Assembly: GCA_044341215.1 (NCBI GenBank)
Contig: JBIISC010000001.1
Coordinates: 1 to 64,000, forward strand
Reading direction: 5' to 3'
Length of the DNA stretch: 64,000 bases
Source of the DNA: JAFMIT01 sp044341215
GTDB taxonomy: Bacteria > Actinomycetota > Actinomycetes > S36-B12 > UBA5976
The notes beneath the pieces were generated by a model that saw only the letters and a list, made by a program, of their open reading frames with translations, searched no databases and had not been told where the DNA came from. A program made the position numbers and the translations under genes. This document shows positions 24,913-34,837 of this stretch, in pieces (the first letter of the stretch is position 1; the number at the start of each line of letters is the position of its first letter).

Positions 24913-27756
24913 ATGGCCGTCGAAGACAAATTGGTTGTTCGAGGGGCTCGGGAACACAATCTAAAGAACATTTCGATTGAGATCCCCCGAAATGCCTTAG
25001 TTGTATTTACAGGTCTTTCCGGCAGCGGTAAATCAAGTTTGGCCTTTGACACCATCTTTGCAGAAGGTCAACGCCGTTATGTTGAATCTCTTTCTGCGTA
25101 CGCTCGTCAGTTCCTTGGGCAGATGGATAAGCCGGATGTTGATTTCATTGAAGGTCTATCACCAGCGGTTTCGATAGATCAGAAATCAACATCGAAGAAC
25201 CCAAGGTCAACCGTAGGCACAATTACTGAGGTATATGACTATTTGCGATTGCTTTTCGCAAGAATTGGCCAACCACATTGTCCCGATTGTGGTCGTGAAA
25301 TTTCGAAGCAATCTCCCCAGCAAATAGTTGATCAGATACTTTCGATTACTACAGGCGAAAAATTCCAAGTGCTTGCGCCGATCGTAAGAGAACGCAAAGG
25401 GGAGTTTGTTGACTTACTGAGAGTTTTACAAGCTCAAGGGTTCACTCGTGTCCGTGTCGATGGCACGGTTTATTCAATTTCAGAGGTGCCAACACTTAAA
25501 AAGCAGGAAAAGCACTCAATTGAAGTTGTTGTAGACCGATTGCAGGTTAAAGACTCAGCGCGAACAAGAATTAATGACAGTGTTGAGACAGCCCTCAGTC
25601 TTGCTAATGGAACAGTGATTGTTGAATTCGTTGACCGACCTGCCAAGTCTGCTGATCGCGAAATGCTTTTCAGTGAGCATCTGGCATGCCCGGATGACGG
25701 AATCTCCTTCGATGTTCTTGAGCCACGTAGTTTTTCCTTCAACTCACCATTTGGAGCATGCGTTGAATGTGCAGGTCTTGGCTCCCAAATGGAAGTTGAC
25801 GAAGAGTTAGTTATTCCAGATACAGATTTAAGCATTGAAGAAGGCGCTTTAGCGCCATGGTCTTCAGGACATCTATCGGAGTATTACGATCGCATTCTCG
25901 AAGCTTTGTCTACCGAACTTGGTTTTTCACTTTCAACCCCTTGGAGCAAACTTTCAGCTAAAGCCAAAAAGGCTGTTCTCTATGGTCATGATCATGAAAT
26001 CACAGTTAGATACAAGAACCGCTATGGGCGAGTTAGAAACTATGAAACCGGTTTCGAAGGTGTCGTTCCGTTTATTCAACGCAAACATCAAGAGACAGAA
26101 TCTGACACTAGCCGCGAGCGCTACGAAGGCTTTATGCGCTTGGTGGATTGTCCAGAGTGCGAAGGAAAACGTTTAAAGCCAATTGTGCTAGCCGTGACGA
26201 TAAATGACCGAAACATTGCAGACGTCTCGGCATTGCCTATTGGGGAATGTGCAATTTTTCTTGCGGGTCTGAAACTAAAACCACGTGATAAGAAAATTGC
26301 CGAGCGTGTTCTTAAAGAAGTTAACGAAAGATTAAAGTTTTTGATCGATGTCGGCTTAGATTATTTGTCTCTTAACCGACCAGCTTCAACACTGGCTGGC
26401 GGGGAGGCCCAACGTATACGTCTGGCCACTCAAATAGGTTCTGGACTAGTGGGTGTTCTTTACGTATTGGATGAACCATCAATTGGGCTTCATCAGCGAG
26501 ATAATCAAAAGTTAATCGAAACTTTGATTCGGCTACGAGATCTTGGTAACACTTTGATTGTCGTTGAACATGATGAAGAAACAATTCGAACCGCCGATTG
26601 GATTGTTGATATAGGTCCAGGAGCTGGTGAGCATGGTGGTGAGGTGGTCGTTAGCGGACCTCTCAAAGATTTACTTGAATCAAAACGTTCGGTCACTGGT
26701 GACTATATTTCAGGACGCAAGTCAATTGCAGCGCCCAAGCAACGCAGACCAATAGATGAGAGCCGGAAGATTCGAATCGAAGGCGCGAGTGAAAACAACC
26801 TAAAAAATGTCGATGTTGAATTTCCATTGGGATGTTTTGTAGCGGTAACAGGCGTAAGCGGCAGCGGAAAGTCAACGCTTGTAAATGACATTATGTATAA
26901 CTCGTTAGCTCGTTATCTCAACAATGCTCGGGAAGTCCCAGGTAAACATAAACGCATAAAAGGTATGGAGCAGATCGACAAAGTTGTGCACGTTGACCAA
27001 AGTCCAATTGGTCGCACACCAAGATCCAATCCAGCAACCTACACAGGAGTTTTTGACCATGTGCGAAAACTCTTCGCTGACACAGCAGAAGCAAAGATGC
27101 GCGGATATTTGCAAGGTCGCTTCTCATTCAATGTGAAAGGCGGAAGGTGCGAATCTTGCAATGGCGATGGAACAATCAGAATTGAAATGAACTTCCTGCC
27201 AGATGTGTATGTTCCTTGTGAAGTTTGTAATGGTGCTCGCTATAACCGCGAGACTTTAGAAGTTCACTACAAGAACAAAACTATTTCGGACGTATTAAAT
27301 ATGCCAATCGAGGAAGCGCTGGAATTCTTTGGAGCCATTCCACCGATAGCACGCCATCTGCAAACTCTTTTTGATGTTGGACTTGGTTATGTGCGACTAG
27401 GGCAGTCAGCACCAACATTGTCTGGCGGTGAGGCCCAACGTGTGAAATTAGCAAGCGAATTGCAAAAGCGCTCTACAGGTCGAACAATTTATGTTCTTGA
27501 CGAACCGACGACCGGTTTGCATTTTGAAGATATTCGCAAATTGCTAATTGTTCTGCAGAGTCTGGTTGACAAAGGCAACACAGTGATTGTGATTGAACAC
27601 AACCTTGATGTGATCAAATGCGCTGACTATGTTGTTGATATGGGGCCAGAAGGTGGTAACAAGGGCGGGAACGTGGTGGCAGTCGGCACACCGGAAGCAA
27701 TATCAAAAGTAGCTGCTAGTCATACCGGTAAGTTTTTGAAAGCCATTTTGAAGTAG
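24913..27756 (+). CDS. uvrA: Excinuclease ABC subunit A
   Basis: Damage-sensing ABC-class ATPase of 947 residues. There are two nucleotide-binding domains: Walker A GLSGSGKSSLAFD and GVSGSGKSTLVND; signature motifs LAGGEAQRIRLA and LSGGEAQRVKLA; Walker B YVLDEPSIGLH and YVLDEPTTGLH. Zinc sites are CPDCG in the first half and CESCNGDG paired with CEVCNG in the second. It is full length and lies 3 nt after the TerC-like gene and 5 nt before uvrC. Confidence 0.98.
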   Translation: MAVEDKLVVRGAREHNLKNISIEIPRNALVVFTGLSGSGKSSLAFDTIFAEGQRRYVESLSAYARQFLGQMDKPDVDFIEGLSPAVSIDQKSTSKNPRSTVGTITEVYDYLRLLFARIGQPHCPDCGREISKQSPQQIVDQILSITTGEKFQVLAPIVRERKGEFVDLLRVLQAQGFTRVRVDGTVYSISEVPTLKKQEKHSIEVVVDRLQVKDSARTRINDSVETALSLANGTVIVEFVDRPAKSADREMLFSEHLACPDDGISFDVLEPRSFSFNSPFGACVECAGLGSQMEVDEELVIPDTDLSIEEGALAPWSSGHLSEYYDRILEALSTELGFSLSTPWSKLSAKAKKAVLYGHDHEITVRYKNRYGRVRNYETGFEGVVPFIQRKHQETESDTSRERYEGFMRLVDCPECEGKRLKPIVLAVTINDRNIADVSALPIGECAIFLAGLKLKPRDKKIAERVLKEVNERLKFLIDVGLDYLSLNRPASTLAGGEAQRIRLATQIGSGLVGVLYVLDEPSIGLHQRDNQKLIETLIRLRDLGNTLIVVEHDEETIRTADWIVDIGPGAGEHGGEVVVSGPLKDLLESKRSVTGDYISGRKSIAAPKQRRPIDESRKIRIEGASENNLKNVDVEFPLGCFVAVTGVSGSGKSTLVNDIMYNSLARYLNNAREVPGKHKRIKGMEQIDKVVHVDQSPIGRTPRSNPATYTGVFDHVRKLFADTAEAKMRGYLQGRFSFNVKGGRCESCNGDGTIRIEMNFLPDVYVPCEVCNGARYNRETLEVHYKNKTISDVLNMPIEEALEFFGAIPPIARHLQTLFDVGLGYVRLGQSAPTLSGGEAQRVKLASELQKRSTGRTIYVLDEPTTGLHFEDIRKLLIVLQSLVDKGNTVIVIEHNLDVIKCADYVVDMGPEGGNKGGNVVAVGTPEAISKVAASHTGKFLKAILK

Positions 27757-27761
27757 AACAA

Positions 27762-29663
27762 ATGGATGTTTCACAGTGGCGACCTAAAACTAGTGAGATT
27801 CCCGTATCGCCTGGTGTTTATCGTTACTGGGATCAGGCAAACAAAGTTATTTACGTGGGTAAGGCTAAAAATCTTCGCAATAGATTAGCTTCGTATTTCA
27901 CTAACATTGCCGAGTTGCACCCGCGTACTGCTCAGATGATTTCAACAGCTGTAAGAGTTGATTGGGTCATGGTGGGGACTGAAGTTGAAGCTTTACAACT
28001 CGAGCACACATGGATTAACGAATATAACCCGAGATTTAACGTGAGGTTTCGCGATGACAAGTCTTACCCGTGGCTTGCCGTAACCTTAAAAGATGATTTT
28101 CCACGAATCATGGTGGTCCGAGGTGAACGTAAACCAGGTAATAAATATTTTGGCCCTTATGTTCAGGCTTGGCAAATTCGGGAAACAATTGATCGCTTAT
28201 TGCACGTGTTTCCAGTTAGAACTTGCACAGATATAACATTTAGGCGAGCTGCTGCCACAAAAAGGCCATGCTTACTTGGTTACATCGACAAATGTTCTGC
28301 GCCATGTGTTGGGCGTATAAATACCGAAGATCATCTTGATTTAGTCCATGGGTTTATGAAATTAATTGATGGTGACAGTAAAAAACTACTTAAGAGCCTG
28401 AACCAAAAAATGATTATAGCCAGCGAGAATCAAGAGTACGAACTGGCTGGCAGATATCGCGACGATATTTCGGCGATTCAAGCAATTATGCAAAAGTCAG
28501 CGGTTGTGCTTGAACCAACTACTAACGCAGATTTAATTGCAATTGCAGAAGATGAACTTGCCGCGGGAATCCAGGTCTTCCACGTTAGAGCTGGAAGAAT
28601 CACCGGGCAACGCGGGTTTATTGCGGATAAGCCTGAAGATATTTCTTCCGAAGCTTTGATGTTAAGAGTTCTCTTGCAAATTTATGACGAAGATGGAGGA
28701 GAGCTTCCGCCACCTGAAATCCTGACGAGTACAGACTTGAAAGATTTAGAACTTGCGTCTGATTGGCTTAGCAATCGAGCCGGTCGCAAGGTTAGTGTTC
28801 GAGTTCCACAGAAATCTATTAAAAAAGAACTTATGGACACCTGCATGAAAAATGCCGCTGCAGATCTCAATTCTTACCGAGCAAGACGTGGTGCGGATAT
28901 TGCTGCGCGCAGTCAGGCCCTCACGGAAGTTGCACAATATCTTGAACTCGAAGACATTCCATTAAGGATTGAATGTATTGACGTCTCTCATTTAGACGGT
29001 GAAAACGTTGTTGCGTCGCTTGTTGTGTTCGAAGACGGGCTACCTGTGAAGCGGGACTACAAGCGTTACAAAATGCAACATGGTCAAGGTAACAACGACG
29101 TGTTAAGCATCAGTGAGGTAGTTGAACGCAGATTCAAAAGAGTAGAAACTGAATTCGTTGAGAATCGCAAAGGTTTTGCATATCCACCACAGTTACTACT
29201 TGTTGATGGAGGCAAACCACAGGTTAATGCTGCAAGCGCGAAACTAATTGAACTGGGGATTGATATTCCAGTTATCGGAATCGCGAAGCGACTTGAAGAG
29301 ATCTGGAAACCTCATACCCAAGATCCGACAATCTTCCCGCGCAATAGTGAAGGGCTCTTCATGTTGCAAAGAATTCGAGACGAAGCCCATAGGTTTGCTA
29401 TTGCGTTCCAAAGGGCTAAGCAGCGGGGCACCTTGATGAACTCTTTATTGGACGCAATCCCAAATTTGGGTGAGAAACGTAAACAGGAGCTCTTAAAACA
29501 TTTCGGTTCCGTGAAAAGTCTTCGGAAAGCTAGTGTCGAAGAGATCGCACAGTGTCCAGGAATAGGTGAAGCATTGGCTGCCAGCATCCACGGCCACTTG
29601 GCCGACTTACCCGTTCAAACATCCATAAATGTGAGCACCGGTGAGATTTCTGAGGGTGCTTGA
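27762..29663 (+). CDS. uvrC: Excinuclease ABC subunit C
   Basis: Dual-incision nuclease, 633 residues. An N-terminal GIY-YIG domain is recognisable in SPGVYRYWDQANKVIYVGKAKNLRNRLASYF, read as blocks (PGVY and IYVGKAK). A cysteine cluster CLLGYIDKCSAPC follows, then a UVR domain (ENQEYELAGRYRDDI). The RNase H-like second nuclease includes IDVSHLDGENVVASLVVFEDG and LLVDGGKPQ, and a helix-hairpin-helix pair ends the protein (IPNLGEKRKQELL, CPGIGEALA). Confidence 0.98.
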   Translation: MDVSQWRPKTSEIPVSPGVYRYWDQANKVIYVGKAKNLRNRLASYFTNIAELHPRTAQMISTAVRVDWVMVGTEVEALQLEHTWINEYNPRFNVRFRDDKSYPWLAVTLKDDFPRIMVVRGERKPGNKYFGPYVQAWQIRETIDRLLHVFPVRTCTDITFRRAAATKRPCLLGYIDKCSAPCVGRINTEDHLDLVHGFMKLIDGDSKKLLKSLNQKMIIASENQEYELAGRYRDDISAIQAIMQKSAVVLEPTTNADLIAIAEDELAAGIQVFHVRAGRITGQRGFIADKPEDISSEALMLRVLLQIYDEDGGELPPPEILTSTDLKDLELASDWLSNRAGRKVSVRVPQKSIKKELMDTCMKNAAADLNSYRARRGADIAARSQALTEVAQYLELEDIPLRIECIDVSHLDGENVVASLVVFEDGLPVKRDYKRYKMQHGQGNNDVLSISEVVERRFKRVETEFVENRKGFAYPPQLLLVDGGKPQVNAASAKLIELGIDIPVIGIAKRLEEIWKPHTQDPTIFPRNSEGLFMLQRIRDEAHRFAIAFQRAKQRGTLMNSLLDAIPNLGEKRKQELLKHFGSVKSLRKASVEEIAQCPGIGEALAASIHGHLADLPVQTSINVSTGEISEGA

Positions 29664-29684
29664 CGCATCTGTAAGAGTTGGCCT

Positions 29685-30545
29685 GTGAAAATCGATGTAG
29701 AAGTTGTAGTCCTAACTGGCATGTCTGGAGCGGGGCGTTCGACTGCCGCTCACGCTCTAGAAGACCTAGGTTTCTTGGTAATAGATAATTTGCCACCAAC
29801 TTTAATGATGCAAAGTTTGCAATTAGTTGCCACCGAAAATCAGATCAAGAGAATTGCAATCGTGGCGGACTCTCGGGGTGGAAAACTTTTCGAATCTCTC
29901 GAGCAAGAATTAGTTGTCCTCACAGAATCAGTCTCTAAAACAACGTTAGTGTTTCTCGAAGCATCGGACAATGTTCTAATAAGACGCTTTGAATCATCAC
30001 GCAGGCCTCACCCAATACAGGGGCGAGGCACTCTTTCAGTCGCGGTGGAAGCAGAGCGCAAACAACTTCTAAATTTGCGAGAGAAAGCAGATTTAGTTAT
30101 TGATACCTCTGAAAGAAATGTCAACGATCTTCGCAAGGCAATCGAAGCTGCATTCGCTTTAGATGATGTGAAACTTCGTGTAAACATAATCTCTTTTGGT
30201 TTCAAATATGGTCTGCCGATTGATGCAGATTTTGTGGCAGACGTTCGTTTTCTGCCCAATCCATATTGGCAAGAAGATTTAAGAAAATTGACAGGTACCG
30301 ATCCAAAAGTTAACGATTTCGTGATGAATCAACCGGCTGCGGCAACTTTTCTATCAGATTTCTCGAAGCTTTTGCGAAATGCCACAGAAGGTTATCTGCA
30401 AGAAGGCAAACGATTTCTAACTGTTGCGATTGGCTGCACAGGTGGACAGCACCGAAGTGTTTCGATTGCTGAAAACTTGGCGGAACGCTTTGTTAAAGAA
30501 GGTGTCGAGTGTTACGTCTCCCACCGTGACAAGGGTCGTGAATGA
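29685..30545 (+). CDS. rapZ: RNase adapter / nucleotide-binding protein RapZ
   Basis: P-loop protein of 286 residues (YvcJ/RapZ family). The Walker A is GMSGAGRSTAAHALEDLG. The C-terminal half has INIISFGFKYGLPIDADFVADVRFLPNPYW-type blocks, FLTVAIGCTGGQHRSV and a final VSHRDKGR, all standard. In E. coli RapZ guides RNase E to GlmZ RNA in amino-sugar control; in Gram-positives the role is less clear and the protein can hydrolyse nucleotides. The rapZ-yvcK-whiA trio is conserved in Actinobacteria and Firmicutes. GTG start 21 nt after uvrC; it overlaps yvcK by 4 nt. Confidence 0.93.
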   Translation: MKIDVEVVVLTGMSGAGRSTAAHALEDLGFLVIDNLPPTLMMQSLQLVATENQIKRIAIVADSRGGKLFESLEQELVVLTESVSKTTLVFLEASDNVLIRRFESSRRPHPIQGRGTLSVAVEAERKQLLNLREKADLVIDTSERNVNDLRKAIEAAFALDDVKLRVNIISFGFKYGLPIDADFVADVRFLPNPYWQEDLRKLTGTDPKVNDFVMNQPAAATFLSDFSKLLRNATEGYLQEGKRFLTVAIGCTGGQHRSVSIAENLAERFVKEGVECYVSHRDKGRE

Positions 30546-31495
30546 CTTTCATAAATCCTAAGTTGAAGATTGTTGCACTAGGTGGTGGGCATGGTCTTTC
30601 GGCCTCTTTGCGAGCGCTGAAAACAATCACTAGCGATCTAACGGCAATCGTTGGAGTCTCTGACAATGGCGGTAGTAGTGGGCGATTAAGAGCCGAATTT
30701 GATGTCATCCCACCAGGCGATTTGAGAATGGCGTTGATTGCTTTATGCAGCGACTCCGAACATGGTCGCATGTGGGCGGATGTGTTGCAACATAGATTTA
30801 GCGGAGACGGCCATTTGAGCGGCCATGCAGTAGGAAATCTACTAATAACTTCACTTTGGCAACAAAATGGTGACATCATTTCTGGTCTCGATGCAGTTTG
30901 TGATTTGCTAGAAGCTCAAGGGCGAGTACTACCTTTGAGCTTGCAGCCGCTTGACGTAGTTGCGGATGTTGAGCAGTCCGATGGAGAACTTTCAACCGTC
31001 TTTGGCCAAGTTGCGGTAGCAACAGCTCCAGGAACTATAAAGAATCTACGTTTCGAGCAAAAAGCTGCCAAGGCTTGTTCTCAGGCAATCGAAGCAATTA
31101 ATTCGGCAGATGTCATTGTGATGGGACCTGGTTCTTGGTACACAAGCGTTGCTAATCATCTTTTGTTAAAGGATTTAGCGAACGCGCTCGTCGAGGCTAA
31201 AGCGAAGAAGATTTTGATTACAAATTTGTCGAGTCAAACCGGAGAGACACAATCTTTCACTCCAGCCAGACATTTAGCAGTTTTGCACGATATGGCACCT
31301 AGGCTCAAATTCGATCTAATTGTTGTTGACACTAAGAATGCAAGTCCAGATTTCGATTCAGCCGCCGAACAAATTTCGGAAAACGTTCTGGTGGCTGATG
31401 TTTGCAAAGAAGGCTCCCTAGATACCCACGATTCCACCCTGTTGGCAGAGGTTTTAAGCACCTACCTAGAGTTATCCACGAGTAAAGAAGGTTAG
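30542..31495 (+). CDS. yvcK: Gluconeogenesis factor YvcK (CofD-like UDP-sugar-binding protein)
   Basis: 317-residue CofD-like protein. The N-terminus IVALGGGHGLSASLRALK and VSDNGGSSGRLRAEFDVIPPGDLRMAL match the nucleotide-sugar-binding face of YvcK. GHAVGNLLI and VMGPGSWYTSVANHLL follow. B. subtilis YvcK is needed on gluconeogenic carbon and for cell-wall control, and binds UDP-GlcNAc; the mycobacterial homologue CuvA acts in peptidoglycan synthesis. Between rapZ (4-nt overlap) and whiA (2-nt gap). Confidence 0.93.
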   Translation: MTFINPKLKIVALGGGHGLSASLRALKTITSDLTAIVGVSDNGGSSGRLRAEFDVIPPGDLRMALIALCSDSEHGRMWADVLQHRFSGDGHLSGHAVGNLLITSLWQQNGDIISGLDAVCDLLEAQGRVLPLSLQPLDVVADVEQSDGELSTVFGQVAVATAPGTIKNLRFEQKAAKACSQAIEAINSADVIVMGPGSWYTSVANHLLLKDLANALVEAKAKKILITNLSSQTGETQSFTPARHLAVLHDMAPRLKFDLIVVDTKNASPDFDSAAEQISENVLVADVCKEGSLDTHDSTLLAEVLSTYLELSTSKEG

Positions 31496-31497
31496 TA

Positions 31498-32481
31498 ATG
31501 GCAATGACTTCCGCATTAAAAGACGAACTGGCGCATCTGCCATTCGGAAAAGCATGCTGCCGAAAAGCGGAAGTGAGTTCACTTCTAAGGTTTGGTGGCA
31601 GTATCCATATTGTTGCTGGAAGCCTTGTTGTTGAAGCTGAACTTGATAATGCCTCAGTTGCAAGACGATTAAGACAGCATCTATTAGATCTTTTTGGTCA
31701 AGAATCTGAACTTTCGGTGATGCAACCTTCTGGGATAAGAAAAGGTAGTCGTTACGTAGTGCGTATCACTGCGAATGCAGATCGATTGGCCAAGCAAGTT
31801 GGATTGCTAGATTCAAATGGCCGACCAATTCGAGGATTGTCTCCAACAATTATTAGTGGAGGGGTTTGCGACTCCGAAGCAGCTTGGCGAGGAGCTTTTT
31901 TGGCGCATGGCTCTTTGACTGAACCTGGCCGAAGTGGCGCTCTAGAAATTACATGTCCCGGTGGTGAATCTGCGTTGGCGCTAGTTGGTGCAGCCAGACG
32001 ATTGGACATCACTGCAAAAGCTCGCGAAGTGCGTGGAGTTGACCGAGTTGTTGTTAGAGATGGCGATGCCATCTCGGCTTTGTTAACAAGAATTGGTGCA
32101 CACGAAAGCATGATGAATTGGGAAGAGCGACGTATTCGACGTGAAGTTCGAGCTACTGCTAATCGACTTGCTAATTTTGATGACGCAAACATGCGTCGAA
32201 GTGCCCGCGCGGCCGTTGCGGCTGGAGCCAGGGTTCAAAGAGCCCTAGAGATTCTTGGCACAGACATCCCAGATCACCTGCTAGAAGCCGGGCGTCTGCG
32301 AGTTGAGCATGGACAGGCTAGTTTGGAAGAACTAGGCGCTCTAGCATCGCCAGCGATGACCAAGGACGCAATTGCGGGACGTATTCGCAGACTTTTAGCC
32401 ATGGCAGATAAAAAGGCCTCGGAACTCGGTATTCCTGACACAGAGCAGGCTGTGACCCCTGATTTGCTCGAATCTGAGTGA
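31498..32481 (+). CDS. whiA: DNA-binding protein WhiA
   Basis: 327-residue WhiA with an N-terminal homing-endonuclease-like (LAGLIDADG) fold that lacks nuclease residues, and a C-terminal helix-turn-helix. Recognisable blocks are TSALKDELAHLP, CCRKAEVSSLLRFGGS, CDSEAAWRGAFLAHGSL, ANRLANFDDANMRRS and LGTDIPDHLLEAGRLRVEHGQASLEELG. In Streptomyces WhiA activates sporulation septation genes together with WhiB; non-sporulating Actinobacteria and Firmicutes keep it as a cell-division or chromosome-segregation regulator. It is the last gene of the uvr-rapZ-yvcK run. Confidence 0.95.
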   Translation: MAMTSALKDELAHLPFGKACCRKAEVSSLLRFGGSIHIVAGSLVVEAELDNASVARRLRQHLLDLFGQESELSVMQPSGIRKGSRYVVRITANADRLAKQVGLLDSNGRPIRGLSPTIISGGVCDSEAAWRGAFLAHGSLTEPGRSGALEITCPGGESALALVGAARRLDITAKAREVRGVDRVVVRDGDAISALLTRIGAHESMMNWEERRIRREVRATANRLANFDDANMRRSARAAVAAGARVQRALEILGTDIPDHLLEAGRLRVEHGQASLEELGALASPAMTKDAIAGRIRRLLAMADKKASELGIPDTEQAVTPDLLESE

Positions 32482-32492
32482 TATTTAACGCT

Positions 32493-32501
32493 TGCTACGC
32501 T
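32493..32501 (+). promoter_or_regulatory. Extended -10 promoter element ahead of gap
   Basis: TGCTACGCT matches the extended -10 form TG-N-TANNNT. Start of transcription would fall at about 32507-32509, the first base of the long stem described for the gap leader. No good -35 is seen. Confidence 0.4.
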
Positions 32502-32507
32502 ATGGGA

Positions 32508-32588
32508 CGGGTGAGCGTTCTGCGCATGGGGGTTAGGTAGACTTAGCCCTGTTCAGGCCTATCAATGTCGATTCTGGCCGCTCACTCG
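32508..32588 (+). promoter_or_regulatory. Possible structured 5' leader of gap (three-way junction)
   Basis: A 10-bp closing stem can form between 32508-32517 and 32579-32588, with one G-U. Inside it, 32529-32535 can pair with 32544-32550 around an 8-nt loop, and 32557-32563 can pair with 32570-32578 with a small internal loop. I do not recognise it as a known riboswitch class. The gap ribosome site AAGGAG (32616-32621) lies 27 nt downstream. Formation is inferred from hand pairing only. Confidence 0.35.
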
Positions 32589-32627
32589 CTAATCACATTT
32601 GTGACTTAGATTTATAAGGAGACTGAC

Positions 32628-33632
32628 GTGACCGTTAAGGTCGGGATTAATGGCTTTGGCCGTATTGGACGTAATTTTTACCGTGCATTGCTAACTCAAG
32701 GTGCGGACATCGAAGTTGTAGGCATCAACGACCTAACTGACATCAACACTCTCGCGCATTTGTTGAAATATGACAGCATCTTGGGCCGTTTGAATCAGGA
32801 AATCTCAGTTTCTGGCGACAGTATTAAAGTGGGCAGCAAATCTTTCAAGGTAGTAGCCGATCGCGATCCAGCAAATCTTCCATGGGCTGCACTCGGTGCA
32901 GATGTTGTAATTGAATCTACTGGTCACTTTACAGATGCGACGAAAGCTGCTGCGCACATAACAGCGGGCGCTAAAAAGGTAATCATCTCTGCGCCAGCAA
33001 AGGGTGAAGACATAACAATCGTTATGGGCGTAAATCATGACAAGTATGACCCAAATTCACACCACGTGATTTCTAATGCGTCTTGCACGACCAACTGCCT
33101 TGCACCTTTTGCAAAAGTATTGGATGAAGAGTTTGGAATTGTTAAGGGCATGATGACAACAATTCATGCTTACACAAATGACCAAGTAATTCTCGATTTC
33201 CCACATGCAGACCTACGTAGAGCTCGCGCCGCTGCAATCAACATGATTCCCACAACTACCGGTGCCGCTAAAGCAATTTCGCTTGTTTTGCCTCAACTAA
33301 AAGGCAAACTTGATGGTTACGCAATGCGGGTCCCAGTTCCAACTGGATCTGCAACAGACCTAACAGTTCAACTTGGCCGCGAGGTGACCAAAGAAGAGGT
33401 TAACGGCGCTATGAAAAAAGCTGCTGAAGGTTATCTAAAGGGTATTTTGGAATACACCGAAGATCCAATCGTGTCGTCAGACATTGTCACCTCTCCCGCT
33501 TCAAGCATTTTTGACGCTGGTCTTACTTACGTAAACGGCGACACCATCAAGGTCGTATCTTGGTATGACAATGAATGGGGTTACTCAAATCGACTAGTTG
33601 ACCTAGTTGAATTTGTAGGCAAATCGTTGTGA
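32628..33632 (+). CDS. gap: Glyceraldehyde-3-phosphate dehydrogenase
   Basis: NAD-dependent glycolytic dehydrogenase, 334 residues. The Rossmann loop GINGFGRIGRNFYRAL opens the protein and the catalytic cysteine is in SNASCTTNCLAPF. LPQLKGKLDGYAMRVPVPTGSATDLT and SWYDNEWGYSNRLVDL are standard C-terminal blocks. The start is GTG with a strong AAGGAG 6 nt upstream. The gap-pgk-tpiA-secG order and the position after whiA are conserved in Actinobacteria. Confidence 0.98.
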   Translation: MTVKVGINGFGRIGRNFYRALLTQGADIEVVGINDLTDINTLAHLLKYDSILGRLNQEISVSGDSIKVGSKSFKVVADRDPANLPWAALGADVVIESTGHFTDATKAAAHITAGAKKVIISAPAKGEDITIVMGVNHDKYDPNSHHVISNASCTTNCLAPFAKVLDEEFGIVKGMMTTIHAYTNDQVILDFPHADLRRARAAAINMIPTTTGAAKAISLVLPQLKGKLDGYAMRVPVPTGSATDLTVQLGREVTKEEVNGAMKKAAEGYLKGILEYTEDPIVSSDIVTSPASSIFDAGLTYVNGDTIKVVSWYDNEWGYSNRLVDLVEFVGKSL

Positions 33633-34837
33633 CCATTCGCTCTTTGAGCGACTTGGATGTTGCCGGTCGTCGGGTTTTAGTTCGGGTTGATTTCAACGTA
33701 CCTTTCAAAAAGGGTGTCGAACCTCGTGAAATCTCTGACGACGGGCGCATTCGCGCCGCACTTCCAACTATTTCATATTTGTTGGATGCAGGTGCAAGCG
33801 TTGTTTTAGTCACACACCTTGGTAGGCCTAAAGGTGAACCAGCAGCTGAATTCACACTCGGACCTGTTGCGGCACGACTAGGGGAGTTGTTGACAGCAGA
33901 AGTTATCTACGCAAACGATGTTACCGGTGCAGATGCTCAGCAGAAGATTTCTAATCTGCAAGCAGGTCAAGTGTTGTTACTGGAAAATGTTCGCTTTGAT
34001 CCTCGAGAAACTTCAAAGGTTTCAGCTGAACGTGAAGAACTTGCCAGGGAACTCGCTGCTTTTGCTGATTTCTTTGTTAGCGAAGGTTTTGGAGTAGTAC
34101 ACAGAGAACAAGCATCGGTGACCGATGTTGCCAAATTACTACCTCATGCGGCTGGTTTACTTGTCGAAGCCGAGATTCGAATCTTCAAGAAAGTGTTAGA
34201 AGACCCAGACCGTCCATACACAGTTGTGCTTGGTGGTTCGAAAGTGTCGGACAAACTTGGCGTAATTAGCCACTTGCTAACAAAAGTAGACACCTTAATT
34301 GTGGGAGGTGGAATGTGTTTCACTTTCCTAAAAGCCCAAGGCTATGGTGTTGGAAATTCAATTTTAGAAATAGAACAGATTGAAACTGTAAAAGGTTTTC
34401 TATTTTCGGCAATTGAAAACAATGTCAAAGTTCTATTGCCAGTAGACATTGTGGTGGCCGACGCTTTTGCAGCAGATGCAAATCATAAAGTTGTAACAAT
34501 TGAAAATATTGAAGATGGCTGGCTAGGGCTAGACATTGGTCCAAAGTCTTGTGAGATTTTCGCAGATGCGATTGGGGCATCAAAAACAGTAGTTTGGAAC
34601 GGCCCAATGGGAGTATTCGAAATGCAGGCTTTTGCTGCTGGTACGAAAGCCGTTGCAAATGCAATGACTCAAAGTACGGCGATGACAGTTGTAGGCGGCG
34701 GCGATAGCGCAGCTGCAGTACGAGTATTAAACCTTGATGAAAAGAAGTTCACCCACATTTCAACTGGTGGCGGTGCGTCACTCGAATTCCTTGAAGGTAA
34801 AACTTTGCCTGGAATCGCTGTTCTGGAGGATAAATGA
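33629..34837 (+). CDS. pgk: Phosphoglycerate kinase
   Basis: Transfers phosphate from 1,3-bisphosphoglycerate to ADP. Signature RVLVRVDFNVPF is near the N-terminus; substrate-binding HLGRPKG follows. The actinobacterial SEGFGVVHREQAS replaces the more usual DAFGTAHRAHAS. VVLGGSKVSDKLGV, VWNGPMGVFE and VVGGGDSAAAV form the nucleotide site. Length 402 is normal. GTG start overlaps the gap stop by 4 nt, and the stop overlaps tpiA by 4 nt. Confidence 0.98.
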   Translation: MTIRSLSDLDVAGRRVLVRVDFNVPFKKGVEPREISDDGRIRAALPTISYLLDAGASVVLVTHLGRPKGEPAAEFTLGPVAARLGELLTAEVIYANDVTGADAQQKISNLQAGQVLLLENVRFDPRETSKVSAEREELARELAAFADFFVSEGFGVVHREQASVTDVAKLLPHAAGLLVEAEIRIFKKVLEDPDRPYTVVLGGSKVSDKLGVISHLLTKVDTLIVGGGMCFTFLKAQGYGVGNSILEIEQIETVKGFLFSAIENNVKVLLPVDIVVADAFAADANHKVVTIENIEDGWLGLDIGPKSCEIFADAIGASKTVVWNGPMGVFEMQAFAAGTKAVANAMTQSTAMTVVGGGDSAAAVRVLNLDEKKFTHISTGGGASLEFLEGKTLPGIAVLEDK

